Notes: a model not told the origin generated them from the sequence alone. A DNA stretch of 64,000 bases from Warburgia ugandensis (GCA_035236585.1 CP141128.1:26875618-26939617), one strand, 5' to 3'. Positions 23,417 to 36,936 are shown, counted from the stretch's first letter. Made by a program: numbers and translations.

Positions 23417-24084
23417 TGATAAGTGTCTAATTTTGTACAAAAACTACCCAATTAGTTACCCATGTGTTATAACTTGCAGGGGTAAAATAGGGTTTTTGAC
23501 CAAAATTCATAACACATGCATTTTTGACTTAATGACTCAATTTTTTAAATATTTTGTAGGTCTAAAGGCTAATTCAAGGTATGTGATTAATCATATTTTT
23601 CTAGAATTTAATTAGAGTTTTTCTCTTTCTGTGGGAAGCGAGATGGTGATTCGAAGGTTGAGATTGATTAGGATGAAAATGGAAGGTCAAGATCAAAAGA
23701 TTGAGTCCAAGATAAAAGGTCATCAATCAACATGAGATCAAGGTTAAGATCATCTTTGAAACAAGCAATGGACACAATTGAAAGAGCCAAAAGTGGCCCA
23801 AGTGGGCTGATGCACAAACCATGCCAAGCCTACTACCTTTTCATGGGTTTCATTTAAGCCACTTAATCATATTCAGGCCATGAATAAGGTAACAAGTTAA
23901 GGAGCTAAGCCAACCACTAAAGCGAAGTAATTGAGCCATCAAGCTAAGCTAAGAGAGTCATCTAAGCCAATTATGAAGCCAAGCCAATGAAGACAAGTTA
24001 GTTTCTTAGAAGTAGAATGTATTACCACTTTCTAATTCCATGCATAGCATTATAATTTCATGTATCACGACCATTTAGATGGGG
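23417..24084 (+). repeat. Athila/Tat-like LTR fragment (plus strand)
   Basis: It starts TGATAAGTGTCTAATTTTG and aligns with the inverted start of the 5' LTR ending at 21123. Its last 185 bp match the inverted remnant at 22118-22310. Similarity breaks at about 24084, where a purine-rich tract starts. Confidence 0.7.
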
Positions 24085-24440
24085 TGGGGGGTTGGAATTC
24101 AAATATAGGAAAGGGATGCAAATAAGAAGGGAAGGGAAAGATAAAGGAAGAGGAAAGGTTAAGGGATGAAGGAAATGAGTGGGGAAAGAAAAGAAATAGA
24201 AATGAAAAACAAAGAAGTAACTTAGGAGGAAAGGAAGGGTGGTGGAATGGAATTAGAAGGTGGTTGTTGGAGGGGAGAGGCATCTTTTTCTAGTAGAGGA
24301 AAGTGGGGTGGAAAATAGGAAGAAATAAAATGGAAAGATAAGAGAAAAAGAAAGGAAAGATAAGGAATAAGTGGAAATTGAAATAAATGGTAAATAAGGT
24401 GAAAGAAAAGGAAAGGAGGTGGGGGAATTTAAAGGGTTTT
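24085..24440 (+). repeat. Purine-rich tract
   Basis: About 350 bp in which the plus strand is overwhelmingly A and G. The open frames on the opposite strand (24065-24634) are low-complexity F/P/S/L translations of this bias and not genes. Confidence 0.7.
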
Positions 24441-24859
24441 TCAAATTTAGAAAGTCCTAATAAGAGGGAGGGGGCGTGTTTTGCAAAGGATGCGTGAGAT
24501 TGGTTTTTAGAAAGCCTAAAGATGAAATGAGATTGGATGATGATAGATTGTTGAGATCTTCCTTTCCTGAGGTATTTAGATTGACTTTTCAACCAAGAAA
24601 GGTGGCTAGGGTCTCCTTCTTTGATTTGCTTCAATCCTAGTCCTTAGATCATAGTTACCCTTAATTAGATGGATGAGATCCCATTTAGATCCTCCTTAAA
24701 ACTTCATTTTCTCTCCATCATTGGATTGGATTTCCATAGGATGAATGACCTTGATTCTTATAGATCTTCATATGCTCATGTGGACCAATTCTGTTTCAAT
24801 ATCTTGTATGGATAAGACTTTCAATCATTAGTTGATATTCTCCCTTTGGTTGAGTAGGG

Positions 24860-26149
<1,290 letters not shown>

Positions 26150-26450
26150 TGTAATATCCTCAAATTTTAAATAATAAATTAGTAATAAATTAAATTAAAA
26201 ATTATATGCATAGAATTTTTTCTAAAAACTTAAAAACTAGAAAGTACACATCAAGAGAAATTGAACGGTATAAAGAACATAGAAAACGGAGCTCAAACGG
26301 AGGAGTTATGAGCCGTTGAAGTTGAAGGGAAAATTGGTAATTTAGATAGGCCCAAAATACATGGGTCATTTTTTATAATGGAACCCCCCTTTTGCTACAC
26401 GCTTCTATCAAATCCGACAAATTCACCAGAGAAATTGTCGGAGCGGAGTG

Positions 26451-26456
26451 TATAAG
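26451..26456 (+). promoter_or_regulatory. Candidate TATA box in element B 5' LTR
   Basis: TATAAG in the context GAGTGTATAAGGGAAAAGC, conserved in the 3' LTR at 37296. It lies about 300 bp into the LTR, downstream of a CCCCCC motif. Confidence 0.45.
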
Positions 26457-27084
26457 GGAAAAGCTTCCCTTCCTCATCCTTAGCAAGATCTATCTCTCTC
26501 AGACTCCTCGCATCATCTTCTCTGCAACGTCTCTTCTCTGGAACCCTAGCCTCTGCAAATTGCATTCTTTCGGCAATAGGAGCTCTGGCAGTGTCAATGA
26601 CCGCCCAGCCAATTAAGGTAAGTCCCAACCCCTTTTTCCTTGTCATGTATAACATATATGCGTGTGTGGAGTGAATTGAAATCGGGAGAAACGATGAGGG
26701 TTCATCATTTTTCTCAGGGATCTGTGTACCTTACTATTGGCGTGAGAATAGGTGGGTAAACCAAAGATAAAATGAAGATCAAATTGTCCATCTAGTGCAT
26801 AAGGAACCCAAGAACAAACCCTTTAAGTTTGAGGAAAATTCGACAGTGGACGAAGCCGAAAATCACGAAGAATAGTACATAGGAAAATTTTAAGAACATG
26901 AGAAAAATAGAGTAAAAACCTTAGTTTTGGCAAAATCAAGCCAAAGGAGTGTTGAAAATGGAAAATACATGAAATTCTAAGTAAAAGGGTGCAAAAATCA
27001 CTAAATTTGGGCACCTGTGGGGTCATCGGCAACACCTGGACTCTGGTCGTCTTCCCTGGCTCTGGTTCCTGCATCATGCCAGTG

Positions 27085-27240
27085 TAGACGGTGTAAACTA
27101 GGGCCGCAGGTATAACCCGGTGTAAACTGGGGTGCCGGAGTAACCCGGTGTAAATTGGGGCTGTCGGTGTAACCTGGTGTAAAATGGGCTGCAGGGGTAA
27201 CCTGGTGTAAACTAAGGCCGCAGGTGTAAACCGGCGCAAA
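27085..27240 (+). repeat. 28-29 bp minisatellite in element B 5' LTR
   Basis: GGTGTAAA anchors at 27090, 27119, 27147, 27176, 27204 and 27223 (spacings 29, 28, 29, 28, 19). The same number and spacing occur in the 3' LTR. Reverse-strand open frames with a repeated peptide over this array are not genes. Confidence 0.92.
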
Positions 27241-28860
27241 AGCACTACCCAACCCCTATAAATTAATAAAATTAATTTATGAAGTATATTCACAAAAAAC
27301 TTGATTTTGGGAGCTACAGAGGTCCAAATCAAGATTGGAAGCATCCGTTGCGATTGGCTTGACGACGCGGACCTAGATTTGCTTGAAAACCTACATTTGA
27401 CCACTTTTAAATTAGTTAAATTATAAAATATTAATTAATAACTTAGATCCAGCCGATCAAAGGGCGATCAGGCCCTAAAACTTGAAAAAATAGAAAATAT
27501 ATGATACTAAAGAAGGGAAAGAGGAGTAAATTAGATGAAATTACTCTATAAATTGATCTAGACTATTGATCTAATCAAGATCTTGAGAATTTGTTGATCT
27601 GAGGATGTTCTGATCGTCAAATTTAGGAATAAATGTTAGATACACATAAAAATGAACAAATGAATATGAGATGGAACTAAAGTTAAGAACCAAATTATAA
27701 TTAAAGATATTAGAGGATGATCCAATGGCTGAATCATCATAGATTCCCTAATGATGAAACAAATAACATCAAATAGTATTGTGGTATTGATAGGTACATA
27801 GAAACGTACAAGATAAGGGGATTATACACTCGAGTTGAGTGATCTCACATCATGGCAGGTGACAAAATTTAATGTTTTGTTTTGATTTTAAAACCTTGCA
27901 TCATCATAGCATCATGATTGACTGTGATTTAAATTGCATTATTTAAATTAGTTAAAAAATTATGAAACTAAGAATTTTATATATTGTGATTGATATTTGA
28001 TTTAGACAATATATTGAATGGATTATGATTGATGATTTCATGAGATCGATATTACGTATTTATGCATAATTAAAAATTTCTTTCCTTATTGTATCATTGA
28101 AACTGATGGGTTTTCATGAGAAAGGAAAGTGGAGGCTTGGTGGCTGGTCCTTTTAGAGGCTAATGCCTTGGGGATTGTGAGCCATGAGTGCTCCTAGTTT
28201 TTGAGATACGTGTTTTTTGTATTTTGAGTTTTATGACAGGTGTTTTCACTCGGTGGATGTCATGCTAGGAGGGAGTAGGGCTGGCCACCCACCCTCTGAG
28301 ATTTGTGATGTGATTGTAATATAATAGACACTTGCCCACATATGACTTTCGGTAGGGGTTTGGAAACATGGATAGTCCACACTACCGGTCCTGGCCTTTC
28401 GATGGGGACGGACGTTAAGTCTCCCGTTATGGTGTAGACTAGGAGTGGTGGTGGTTGAGACCCTGGAGGGTTGCCGCCGCGGCATGATGATCCATACTCT
28501 TGTTTTGTATGCTTGCATGATGAGCAGGGAGATATTGTTGTATACCTGGACGTGATGACACTTAGAGGAGTGATATGAGTACTCATAATCTATTTACACG
28601 AGTGTATAGGACACTCATGGGACCCATGTATCTTAGGGTGCCCTGTTATTATTGTATGCTCATTTACATTAGATTATATTATATTTCAAATCCATGTCAT
28701 GCATGTTTTATCGTACATGATGATTGAGATTATGTTGGCATTGCTTAAAGGAATTATATTTTCTTAGATGATAGATCTTTTCATTATATTAGCACTGTTA
28801 TTCATATTGTTTCACCTTTACTACATTAAATGTCTATGTACCTACACAAGCAATAGCTTG

Positions 28861-28892
28861 CTGAGGCATTGCTTTGTTTTACAATGCCTTAG
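28861..28892 (+). other. Conserved LTR hairpin, element B 5' LTR
   Basis: CTGAGGCATTG pairs with CAATGCCTTAG over 11 bp (one G-U), with a 10-nt loop. It lies 525 bp from the LTR end and 97 bp before AATAAA. Counterparts: 39618-39649, 45806-45836, 35912-35930 and 55792-55810. Confidence 0.75.
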
Positions 28893-29390
28893 ATCTTGAG
28901 CGCGACAGCAGGAAGGGCAAGACCGTTGAGGGACCATGATAGCAGTGGGAGATTTCATTACTTTGACTAATAGATAATGACGTGAGTTAATAAATGGAGT
29001 ACCATGTGACTTTCTTTATGGATTGTATACTTTTATTTTATGGATTTGATTATGATAGTTATACATATGATAGACATTTAGGTGGGATGTTATAATGGAT
29101 AGACCCTAGGCCACATTATTATTGTGTTTTGGATATTATTGTTTTAAAAATAATGGCACCGATGATTTTGATGTTGGTTTGATAGGTTTATTGTTTCAAA
29201 TCTATTATCACGACATTATACTGATGTTTTAATTTATAATCGTGATTTTTTTGAAAAGAAAATAACACCCGGAGGTTTTCAATAAATGTTTTAAATAAGT
29301 AGTTAATAGAAGCTTTTAATATGGGATCCCGACTATGACTATTATTATTATTATAAAAAAATTTGTTATAAAAATTCAGGGTGTCATAGT

Positions 29391-29404
29391 TGGTATTAAA
29401 GCCC
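29391..29404 (+). promoter_or_regulatory. Element B primer binding site, initiator tRNA-Met type
   Basis: TGGTATTAAAGCCC lies 4 bp after the LTR and matches TGGTATCAGAGC, the complement of the tRNA-iMet 3' end, with two changes. Confidence 0.85.
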
Positions 29405-29525
29405 AGTCTATTCCATCATAATCCTTACTAATGTCTATTTATATGTGGGTAACAGTCCATAAATTGTAGTTCAAGAGGAACTAGGAGAGAGGAACTTACA
29501 ATTAGTGGTATTTAAATCTTTGACA

Positions 29526-30715
29526 GATGGCTCCTCGAAGAAGAACGAGGTATACCCCTACTACGTCAGTTGCCTCACCTACTGAGTCCCCTGATCAAGG
29601 AGATTGAGATGGTGAGTTGGTGAATAGGATAATGTTAGGGATGATATCGCTCATACAGCAGCAGGTTAGGACTGCGATTCAGGTCGTGAACCCTAACCCT
29701 GTCACACCACTCCAATGGCACCTGTGGATTCATCTGTTCATTCCACCCACCCAGTACAGGACCCACCAGCACCTAAGACCGTGGAGGGTGATGTTACGAG
29801 TGATCCTAAGAAGACAGATAAACTATTAGAAAGATTTTAAAAGATGGTGCCACCCTTCTATGGCGATGGTGATATTGAGGAGGCTGAGCGATAGCTATTC
29901 GAGGTAGAGAGGACATTTGACTCGATGAAGATTGCACCAGAGGATCAAGTTCAGGTAGCTGCCTACCTATTGAAGGGTGAGGCAGGCTTTTGGTGGCAAA
30001 CCTTTACACTTACATGACCAGATCCTACAGAGACGATGACATGGGTGGCCTTTAAATAGGCTTTTGATACGCAGTACTTACCACCCAATGCATTACAATC
30101 ATTGAAGAAAGAGTTTGCCACATTGGAGCAAAGAGACATGACAACTCAATAGTGCCTGAACTGATTTACCCGACCGAGGAGGTTTGCCCCTACTGCACTT
30201 GCCTCAGACAAGGAGGTGACAGACAGATTCGTGGATAGACTGACACCCTGGCTGAGAGATTAGGTGATTACTTCCTGACCTACGACTGTGAGAGATGCAG
30301 TGGACATGTCCTCTATGCTGGAGAATAACTCTCTCAGGACTAGAGGGAGTGTATACTATCCCACTGAGGGCAAGAGACCCTTTAGTGCTATGCAGGCACA
30401 TAGAGCACCAGGTTACCAGCCACAGACCAAGCCTAAGAGAGACACAGAGAAGAAGAGATGTGATAGGTGCAAGGGTTGGCACCCTAGGTGAGGGTGTAAT
30501 AGATTCGATGGACCACAGCATCAGAGGCAGCCCCAACTACAACGACAGCACCAGACACCTTTCTAGAGACATCCATACAGGTGTTTCAACTGTGGAGACG
30601 TAGGCCATTTCATTAAAGACTGTCCTAAGGGGCAGAGAGAGAGGCAGACCAAGATGGGTGCAAAGACTGCTACTGCACCACGTAGTCAGGGACGAGTATT
30701 TGCCATCACATCAGG
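29526..30715 (+). pseudogene. Element B gag
   Basis: Gag forms the particle and binds RNA. The start is taken at ATG 29526 (MAPRRRTRYTPT), and a TGA follows after about 26 codons (near 29604). The capsid region reads FYGDGDIEEAER, a stop, then LFEVERTFDSMKIAPEDQV, AAYLLKGEAGFWW and Q-Y-L-P-P. The tail has CDRCKGWHPR and one CCHC zinc knuckle, C-x2-C-x4-H-x4-C, at 30582-30623 (CFNCGDVGHFIKDC). At least six stops and one or more frameshifts (29690-29830) break it. Confidence 0.85.
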
Positions 30716-31060
30716 ATAGGCGCAAGCATCACACCAGGTCGTTGAAGGTACTCTTTTAGTCTCAGACCGACATGCCAAGGCCCTCTTTGACACAAGGTCC
30801 ACTCATTCTTTTATACCATGCATTTTTGCATCTTGCCTTGATATATGCGTGCATAAATTAGCATTTGGGTTAGATATTATGACACCTGTGGGAGCGATAG
30901 TAGAGACTACTGAGTGTCTTTGGGAGATACTAGTGTAGATATTAGGCGTGAGGATGGACTTCGACTTCATTTTATTAGACATGGTCAACTATGATGTTAT
31001 ATTTGGGATGGATTGGTTAGCTAACTATTGGGCTACCATAGACTGCTGAAAGAAGTGGGT
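30716..31060 (+). pseudogene. Element B protease
   Basis: Aspartic protease of the retropepsin type. The active-site loop reads ALFDTRSTHSFI, with D-T-R at 30789-30797 in place of the usual D-[ST]-G. The C-terminal motif MVNYDVIFGMDWL is present (about 30979-31020). A TAG interrupts the middle (near 30935). The Gly to Arg change would be expected to abolish activity. The same change occurs in element D. Confidence 0.8.
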
Positions 31061-31189
31061 CATTTTTCATATACATGGGCAACCAAAGATATTATTTCAG
31101 GATAGAAAGGGTCAGGCGAGTACATGTGTTATCTCTGCTATGAAGGCATCACGATTCTATTCATAAGGGTGCAGAGCATTCCTCGCGTA

Positions 31190-32655
31190 TGTGACTATTG
31201 AGGACAAGAGGCAGCCACAGCTTGATGATATTGATGTTGTCCGTGAGTTTGCAGAAGTTTTCCTTGAGGAGTTCCCAGGATTGCCGCTGAGCAGGGAGAT
31301 TGACTTTACCATTGACTTGGTGCCGGGTACATCGCCTATCTCTAAAGCACCATACTGTGTGGCCCCAGTAGAGTTGAGAGAGCTTAAAGTATAGTTGCAA
31401 GAGTTATTAAATAAGGGTTTCATCAGGCCGAGTGAATCACCATGGGAAGCATTAGTCCTTTTTATGAAGAAAAAGGACAGATCACTGAGACTATGCATTG
31501 ACTATCGGTTGTTGAATAGTGTTACTGTAAAGAGCCAATACCCTTTGCCACGCATAGATGATTTATTTGATTAGCTCCAATCAGCATGAATATTCTCCAA
31601 GATAGACCTGAGGTCAGGATATCATCAGCTGAGGGCAAGAGAAGAGGACATCTCGAAGACTACTTTTAGGAGTCACTATAGCCACTATGAGTTCTTAGTG
31701 ATGCCGTTTGGATTGATAAACGCACCTGTAGTGTTCATGGATCTGATGAACCGTGTTTTCTGAGCCTACTTGGATAAGTTCATGATTGTCTTCGTTGATG
31801 ACATCTTGATTTATCGCCTAGTCACGGGCACACAGGGAGCATCTCCACACGGGATTAGACACACTTCGTCAACATCAGTTGTATGCTAAGTTCAATAAGT
31901 GTGACCTTTGGTTAGATCAGGTGCAGTTCTTAGGCCACGTCATATCTAAAGATTGAGTGGCCGGGGATCCAGTGAAGGTTGAGGTAGTACTACATTGGGA
32001 GAGGCCCAAGTCAGTGATTAAGATACACAGTTTTCTCTGTTTGGTAGGATATTATCATTGTTTCATAGAGGGATTCTTTAAGATTGCGTTACCATTGACC
32101 ACCCTCACCAGGAAAGACACTTAGTTCATTTGGACTGATGCTTGTGAGGAGAGCATCCAAGAGCTTAAGAGGAGACTTACTACTGCTCTAGTATTGACAT
32201 TACCATCAGGCACATGCAGTTATGTAGTTTATTGCGATGCCTCATGCAAAGGATTAGGGGCAGTGTTGATGCAGCATGGTAAGGTAATTGCCTATGCATC
32301 GAGACAGTTGAAGACACATGAGGTAAATTACCCAACACATGATCTGGAGTTAGTAGTAATGGTATTCGCCCTGAAGTCCTAGAGACATTATATATATGGA
32401 GAGAAGTTTGAGGTATTCACTGATCATGAGAGCCTCAAGTACTTCTTTACTTAGAGTGATTTGAACATGAGGCAACGTAGATGGATGGAGTATCTCAAGG
32501 ACTTTGACTTCACCATACAGTACCATCCTAGAAAGGCTAACGTCATTGTAGATGCCCTGAGTAGGAAGTCTGGAGTAATGATTGCCAATTTATCAACTTG
32601 GTCTAAGTTCTTCAACAGGATTTTAGAGGCACAGGACAAAGATAAAGAGACATAG
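31190..32655 (+). pseudogene. Element B reverse transcriptase and RNase H
   Basis: RT copies the RNA into DNA and RNase H removes the RNA. The order seen is [80 protein letters not shown] and FVDDILIY (31791-31814, catalytic DD kept), then RNase H with [13 protein letters not shown] and HDLEL (32194-32380) and the end [11 protein letters not shown]. Broken by stops (for example near 31393, 31575, 31760) and by a frameshift just after FVDDILIY (about 31815). Confidence 0.88.
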
Positions 32656-32739
32656 GATCCGACAGATAAGGCAGATTTTGCGAGAGGACTAAATGGAGGA
32701 GTCAGATTCAAGGGTAGGTTAGTAGTGCCGGTAAATGAT

Positions 32740-33405
32740 GGGTTAAGCGTGAGTTACTTTAGGAGGCACACTAGTCCCAGTATACAATCCATCCTGGAGG
32801 TACAAAGATGTATTAGGACCTTAAGAGACATTTCTGGTGGAACGGGATGAAGAAGGATGTTGGAGAGTGTGTAGCACAGTGTCTGACCTGTTAGCAGGTC
32901 AAAGCTGAGCATCAGCGTCCATCAAGACTACTTTAGACATTGGACCTTCCTGAGTGGAAGTGGGATCATATTACCATGGACTTCATTGTGGGTTTTTCAA
33001 GGACTATTAGCATCCATGACATGATATGGGTCGTTGTGGACAAGTTGACCAAGTCCGCTCATTTCCTTCCTATCAGACAGAATTAGACGGTGGACAGCCT
33101 AGCAAAATTGTATGTCAAGGAGATCGTGAGTCCACATGGAGTTCCCTTGATGATTATATCGGATCAAGATACTGGGTTTACTCGAAGTATTGGAAGAGCG
33201 TGTGAGAGGCTTTAGGATCGATGCTGAAATTTAGCATAGCATTCCACCCTCAGACAGACGGCCAAAGCTAGAGGACCATCCAAACGATTGAGGATATGTT
33301 ACGGACTTGTGTTATGGATTGGAAGGGTAGCTGGGAAGATCACTTACCACTGGTAGAGTTTTTCTATAATAACATTCATCACGAGAGTATTGGCATGGCT
33401 CCATA
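32740..33405 (+). pseudogene. Element B integrase, 5' part
   Basis: Inserts the DNA copy. Seen in shifting frames: LPEWKWDHITMDFIVGFSR (catalytic Asp kept), [37 protein letters not shown], then IISDQDTGFT and W-I-G-R-V. The H2C2 zinc domain before it is strongly decayed. The frame is cut after GMAPY by a solo LTR and resumes at 36330. Confidence 0.82.
33401..33405 (+). repeat. Left target site duplication of solo LTR (CCATA)
   Basis: CCATA, identical to 36330-36334 on the other side of the solo LTR. Confidence 0.93.
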
Positions 33406-33805
33406 TGTAATGCCCGAGCAATTTACACTATTTTTAACAAAAATTGGACATTCTATAGGAAATAAACTGAGTTAAATGTTTCACTTTATTTAAAATATTA
33501 AAAGAAGGAATTTGTAAGGAAATTTGGTACATTATATTCTACTCAAAAAATGGAATCCAACGCCTCAAAAATCACCCAAAACGGAGTTCGTATGAAGAAG
33601 TTACTGCCGTTTAAAGATCAGGGGCATATTTGGAATTTAAACAGAAAAACGAAAAAGACAAAAAATGCAGGGGCCGTTTTGATAATGGCACCCCTGTTGT
33701 CTTACTCCCCAGATTTTTCCAGAAACCCTCAAATCTTAATTTTTCCAGAGGGATCTGCCACCGCCAAGGGCGGCACCGCCATTGGCAGCACCGCCATAGC
33801 AAGGG

Positions 33806-33813
33806 TATAAAAA
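33806..33813 (+). promoter_or_regulatory. TATA box in solo LTR
   Basis: TATAAAAA about 400 bp into the LTR, conserved in the sister solo LTR at 53670-53677. It is probably the start-site region of the parental element. Confidence 0.6.
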
Positions 33814-34308
33814 GCCCCATCTCCCCCTCTCAAAAACATGATTTTACGGCAACTTTTGGACTGGGGTTTTCGGTAAACACCGAAAAACCTGTCCCTCTAT
33901 GTTTTCCGGCAATGGCCAGGCCCAAATTAGGTCAGCCATTCCATTCCCGTCTCCCCATTTCCCCCCTTCTCTTTTCCGGTTTTGATGTTGGGGTTTTTCT
34001 GCTTCAAGAATTCCAGCAACGTAAGGGTTTAGGCAGGCAAGAGGAGCACGATCTCGGGCAACCCAGGTAAGACATTTTTCCTTCCCTCCTCTTCCCTTCC
34101 ACTTCCCTAGGTCAAAACCAGGCCGGACCTAGCGTTTTTTGGCTGAAAATTGCAGAACCCAGGACCAGACCAACGAAGGAGACGATCCTGGGCGTGGTAC
34201 GTGATGCACACCCGACTGAGCCCGTGGACGGACCCAAGGCACGCCACTGTGCACGGGGGCACACAACTATGTATGGGCATGGTCTCAGTGCATCTTAGGC
34301 ACAACCTT

Positions 34309-34700
34309 GGTTCGACCGGGACGCATGGGCAGCCCGGGAGCCAAGGCACATTTCGCCTACGCCAAGGTGTGTTCGCGCCATGTCATCCAGGATGCGCGTC
34401 ATAGCACGTTGCTTAGGCATGCAGGTGCACATGCGAACACTATCCTTGGTGCGGCCTTTGGATGCGCGCATGACATGGGGCATGGGTCCTGGCTCGACCA
34501 GGATGCACTTGGTGCCCTGGGAGCTGAGACACGCCATGCTACAAGGTGCGTCCATGCAATGATGCGCATCATAGCGTGTCACTTGAGCATGCACGTGCGC
34601 GTGCAAAACGTGGTCCCTGGCATGGCCTTTGGGCGTGCACACACGTAAGGTGGTTGCGGTTCAACCAGGATACACAGGTATCCTGGGAACTGTGACACAT
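34309..34700 (+). repeat. GC-rich tandem repeat in solo LTR, unit about 167-182 bp
   Basis: Unit starts GGTTCGACC (34309), GGCTCGACC (34491) and GGTTCAACC (34658), about 2.2 copies. Each unit contains TCATAGCRYGTYRCTTRRGCATG followed by alternating purine-pyrimidine GCATGC and GTGCGCGTGC words. The sister solo LTR has the same repeat at 54194 and 54363. Confidence 0.8.
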
Positions 34701-35911
34701 GGACCCAATGAGACTTTAAAGTTAAGATTAGAGGACAAATTACAGAGTTAACCATGGAATATTAGATCCACATCATAGGATCTAGCCTGACAAATGAATT
34801 AGGTAAGGACCATGGACCCAATAGGCAGAGCTAGTGATCTAATGTCTAAATGGATTGAAATTAATAAGGACTCCTTGTATCCATTCATACCCAGGAGTTT
34901 ATAAATGAGACCTAGGGACAGGTTAAAGTGATAAAGGAAGCGACTCTAGGAGACTTTGAGGTAGGTGCTCTATCGCTACTAGACTTTTAAAAAGAGCCAT
35001 GATTGTTGAGACTGCATGTTTTAAGTATACGTATATGACTTGTTTAGCATGACTTATTTTATGACTTGTTTAGCATATAAATGAATTCAGCATGCATATG
35101 ATAAATGCATTATGCATAGACATGTTTTGCAAATAATTGCATATATTGCATGATTTGTGAGCATTGAGTTCTTGCAAAATTGCATGTCCTTGAGGGTTAC
35201 CAAAAGACGCTGGAGTGCCCAAAAGATGCTCGGTAGGCAGTTGTGAGGGACCCAAAGAGGACAGGTTTTGAAAAATACATTGCGCATATATTGCCAAGAC
35301 ATGTGCTACATGCATATACTGCATGATAAGTGTAGCCTTGACTGATGAGGGCGGGCCGACGATGGCGAGTCAATGAGGGCAGGCCAGAGAGAGCTGACAA
35401 GGCTTCTAGACTGTCAGGCTTCTAGGCAGGGTTATGACTTTGAATGCAATACTAGCATGAGGAAATTTTATGCATTGCATGCATGTTTTGCAACTGATTT
35501 CATAAATTGCATGATTTACGATGAAGATGTGTCATATGCCCCGTGGAGGCTATGACGCTGTGTCCTCAGGTACCCGGGGACCACACGGCGGCGAGGTCGT
35601 GGGCATAGTTTGGACCCTATGGTTTGATGATTTACTTGCATTGCATATGGCATGACATGAGGTTGGTCGACCATACCATACCAGATATCCATGAGTTGGA
35701 TTCAGTTGAGCATCTTATGCATATCATTATGTTTATGATATATGATACTTTCGACTTGGATTATGCTATTCTTTAAGTCGTCAATATTTCAATTCGATAG
35801 TAGTTTTTAATATCGATATTGAACATGGTTGTTCGAACATGCAAATGTTTTTAAGAGCATATGATTTTAAACATAGCATGCATTGCAAAACTAGTAGTGA
35901 TAGACTCCTAC

Positions 35912-35930
35912 TGAGTATAATATATACTCA
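35912..35930 (+). other. Conserved LTR hairpin, solo LTR 1
   Basis: TGAGTATA pairs perfectly with TATACTCA, loop ATA. It is 417 bp from the LTR end and 81 bp before AATAAA. Confidence 0.75.
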
Positions 35931-36329
35931 CCCCATCCTTAACATTTTTCAGGATAGTTCCACTCACAAATAGAAGACGTCTCAGGAGATATTAGTGCTA
36001 CGAGCAAGTGAATAAACAAAGGAGACAACTATACATGTAAGTAAACTCTCTACCCTTTGGACATGTATTTGTATTTAATTACAGTTGGGCTGTGTCTTGG
36101 TATTTGGATAGACCTGGGGAAAAACATTTATGATTTCTGAAGTTTTTCAACAACTACTTTGATTGTTGTGAAAGCAAATGACAGTCGGGGTTTTCAAAAT
36201 GAGTTTAAAACCAAAGATGTTTTGCTGCATTGCATGGTTTTTATAAAATGGTTTTCAAATAGGGATGCATCCTGCCTTAGGAATTAGATATTGCATTTAA
36301 AAATGCATGAGAAAACCTTGGTCATCACA

Positions 36330-36936
36330 CCATACGAGGCACTTTATGGCAGACCTTGTCGGTCACCTATATGTTGAGTGACGTAGGAGAGAGACGCATA
36401 GTGAAGTCCGAGTTGGTGGAAGAGTGCGCAGAGAAAGTCTGACTTATTCGAAAGAGATTATTGACAGCTGACAGAAAAGTTATGTTAACAGAAGGTAGAA
36501 AGACCTAGAAATCTCCGAAGGTGAGCATGTATTCTTGAAGGTTTCTCCCATGAAAGGAGTGATGAGGTTTGGGAATAAAGGAAAGCTTAGCCCTAGGTAC
36601 ATTGGACCATTTGAGATATTACGCAGAGTTGGGTTAGTAGCGTACCAACTAGCCTTACCACCACAATTGGCAAATGTACATGACATTTTCCATATATCCA
36701 TGCTGAGGAAATGCGTGCCAGATCCCTCACACGTGTTAGAGCAGATCCTAGGAGAGTTACAGCCAGATATGACATTTGAGGAGAGACCTGTGCACATACT
36801 GGATACGAAAGTCAAGGAGTTAAGGACTAAAACTATTACATTAGTCAAAGTCCTTTGGCAGCATTATTTACTACAGGAGGCCACATGGGAGACAGAAGAG
36901 GAGATGCAGAGGATCCACCCAGAGTTATTTACATAG
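36330..36936 (+). pseudogene. Element B integrase end and chromodomain-like tail
   Basis: Continues the integrase after the solo LTR (PYEALYGRPCRSP) and then, in the open frame 36535-36936, reads FLKVSPMKGVMRFG, GKLSPRYIGPFEIL, LALPPQLANVHDIFHISML, RPVHILDTKVKEL and TLVKVLWQHYLLQEATWE, ending at TAG 36934-36936. The last part is the chromodomain-like tail typical of Tekay/Del polyproteins. The tail frame is intact, while the piece before it (36365-36530) has frameshifts. Confidence 0.88.

Larger units (their letters stand above)
26150..29386 (+). repeat. Element B 5' LTR (3237 bp)
   Basis: Starts TGTAATATCCTCAAATTTT and ends CAGGGTGTCA, directly before the primer binding site. It contains a TATAAG box at 26451, a 28-29 bp minisatellite (27085-27240), a hairpin (28861-28892) and an AATAAA at 28989-28994. 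It aligns along its length with 36986-40139, with substitutions and small indels scattered throughout, so the insertion is not recent. Confidence 0.92.
33406..36329 (+). mobile_element. Solo LTR (2924 bp) inside element B integrase
   Basis: Starts TGTAATGCCCGAGC and ends TTGGTCATCACA. Flanked by a perfect 5-bp duplication CCATA, and removing it restores the integrase reading from MAPY to EALYG, so it is a bona fide insertion reduced to a single LTR by recombination between its two ends. The sister copy is 53263-56202. It holds a CACCCC motif, a TATA box (33806), a GC-rich tandem repeat (34309-34680), a hairpin (35912-35930) and AATAAA (36011-36016). Internal open frames such as 33630-34070 are chance. 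Confidence 0.95.

Noticed and set aside
27001..27404. Minus-strand frame with a repeated HRVTPA-like peptide
   Set aside because: It follows the 28-29 bp minisatellite in a non-coding LTR and is broken in the sister LTR.
33550..34070. Open frames of 86 and 146 codons in the first solo LTR
   Set aside because: Located across the LTR promoter and TATA box, not conserved in the sister LTR in frame.
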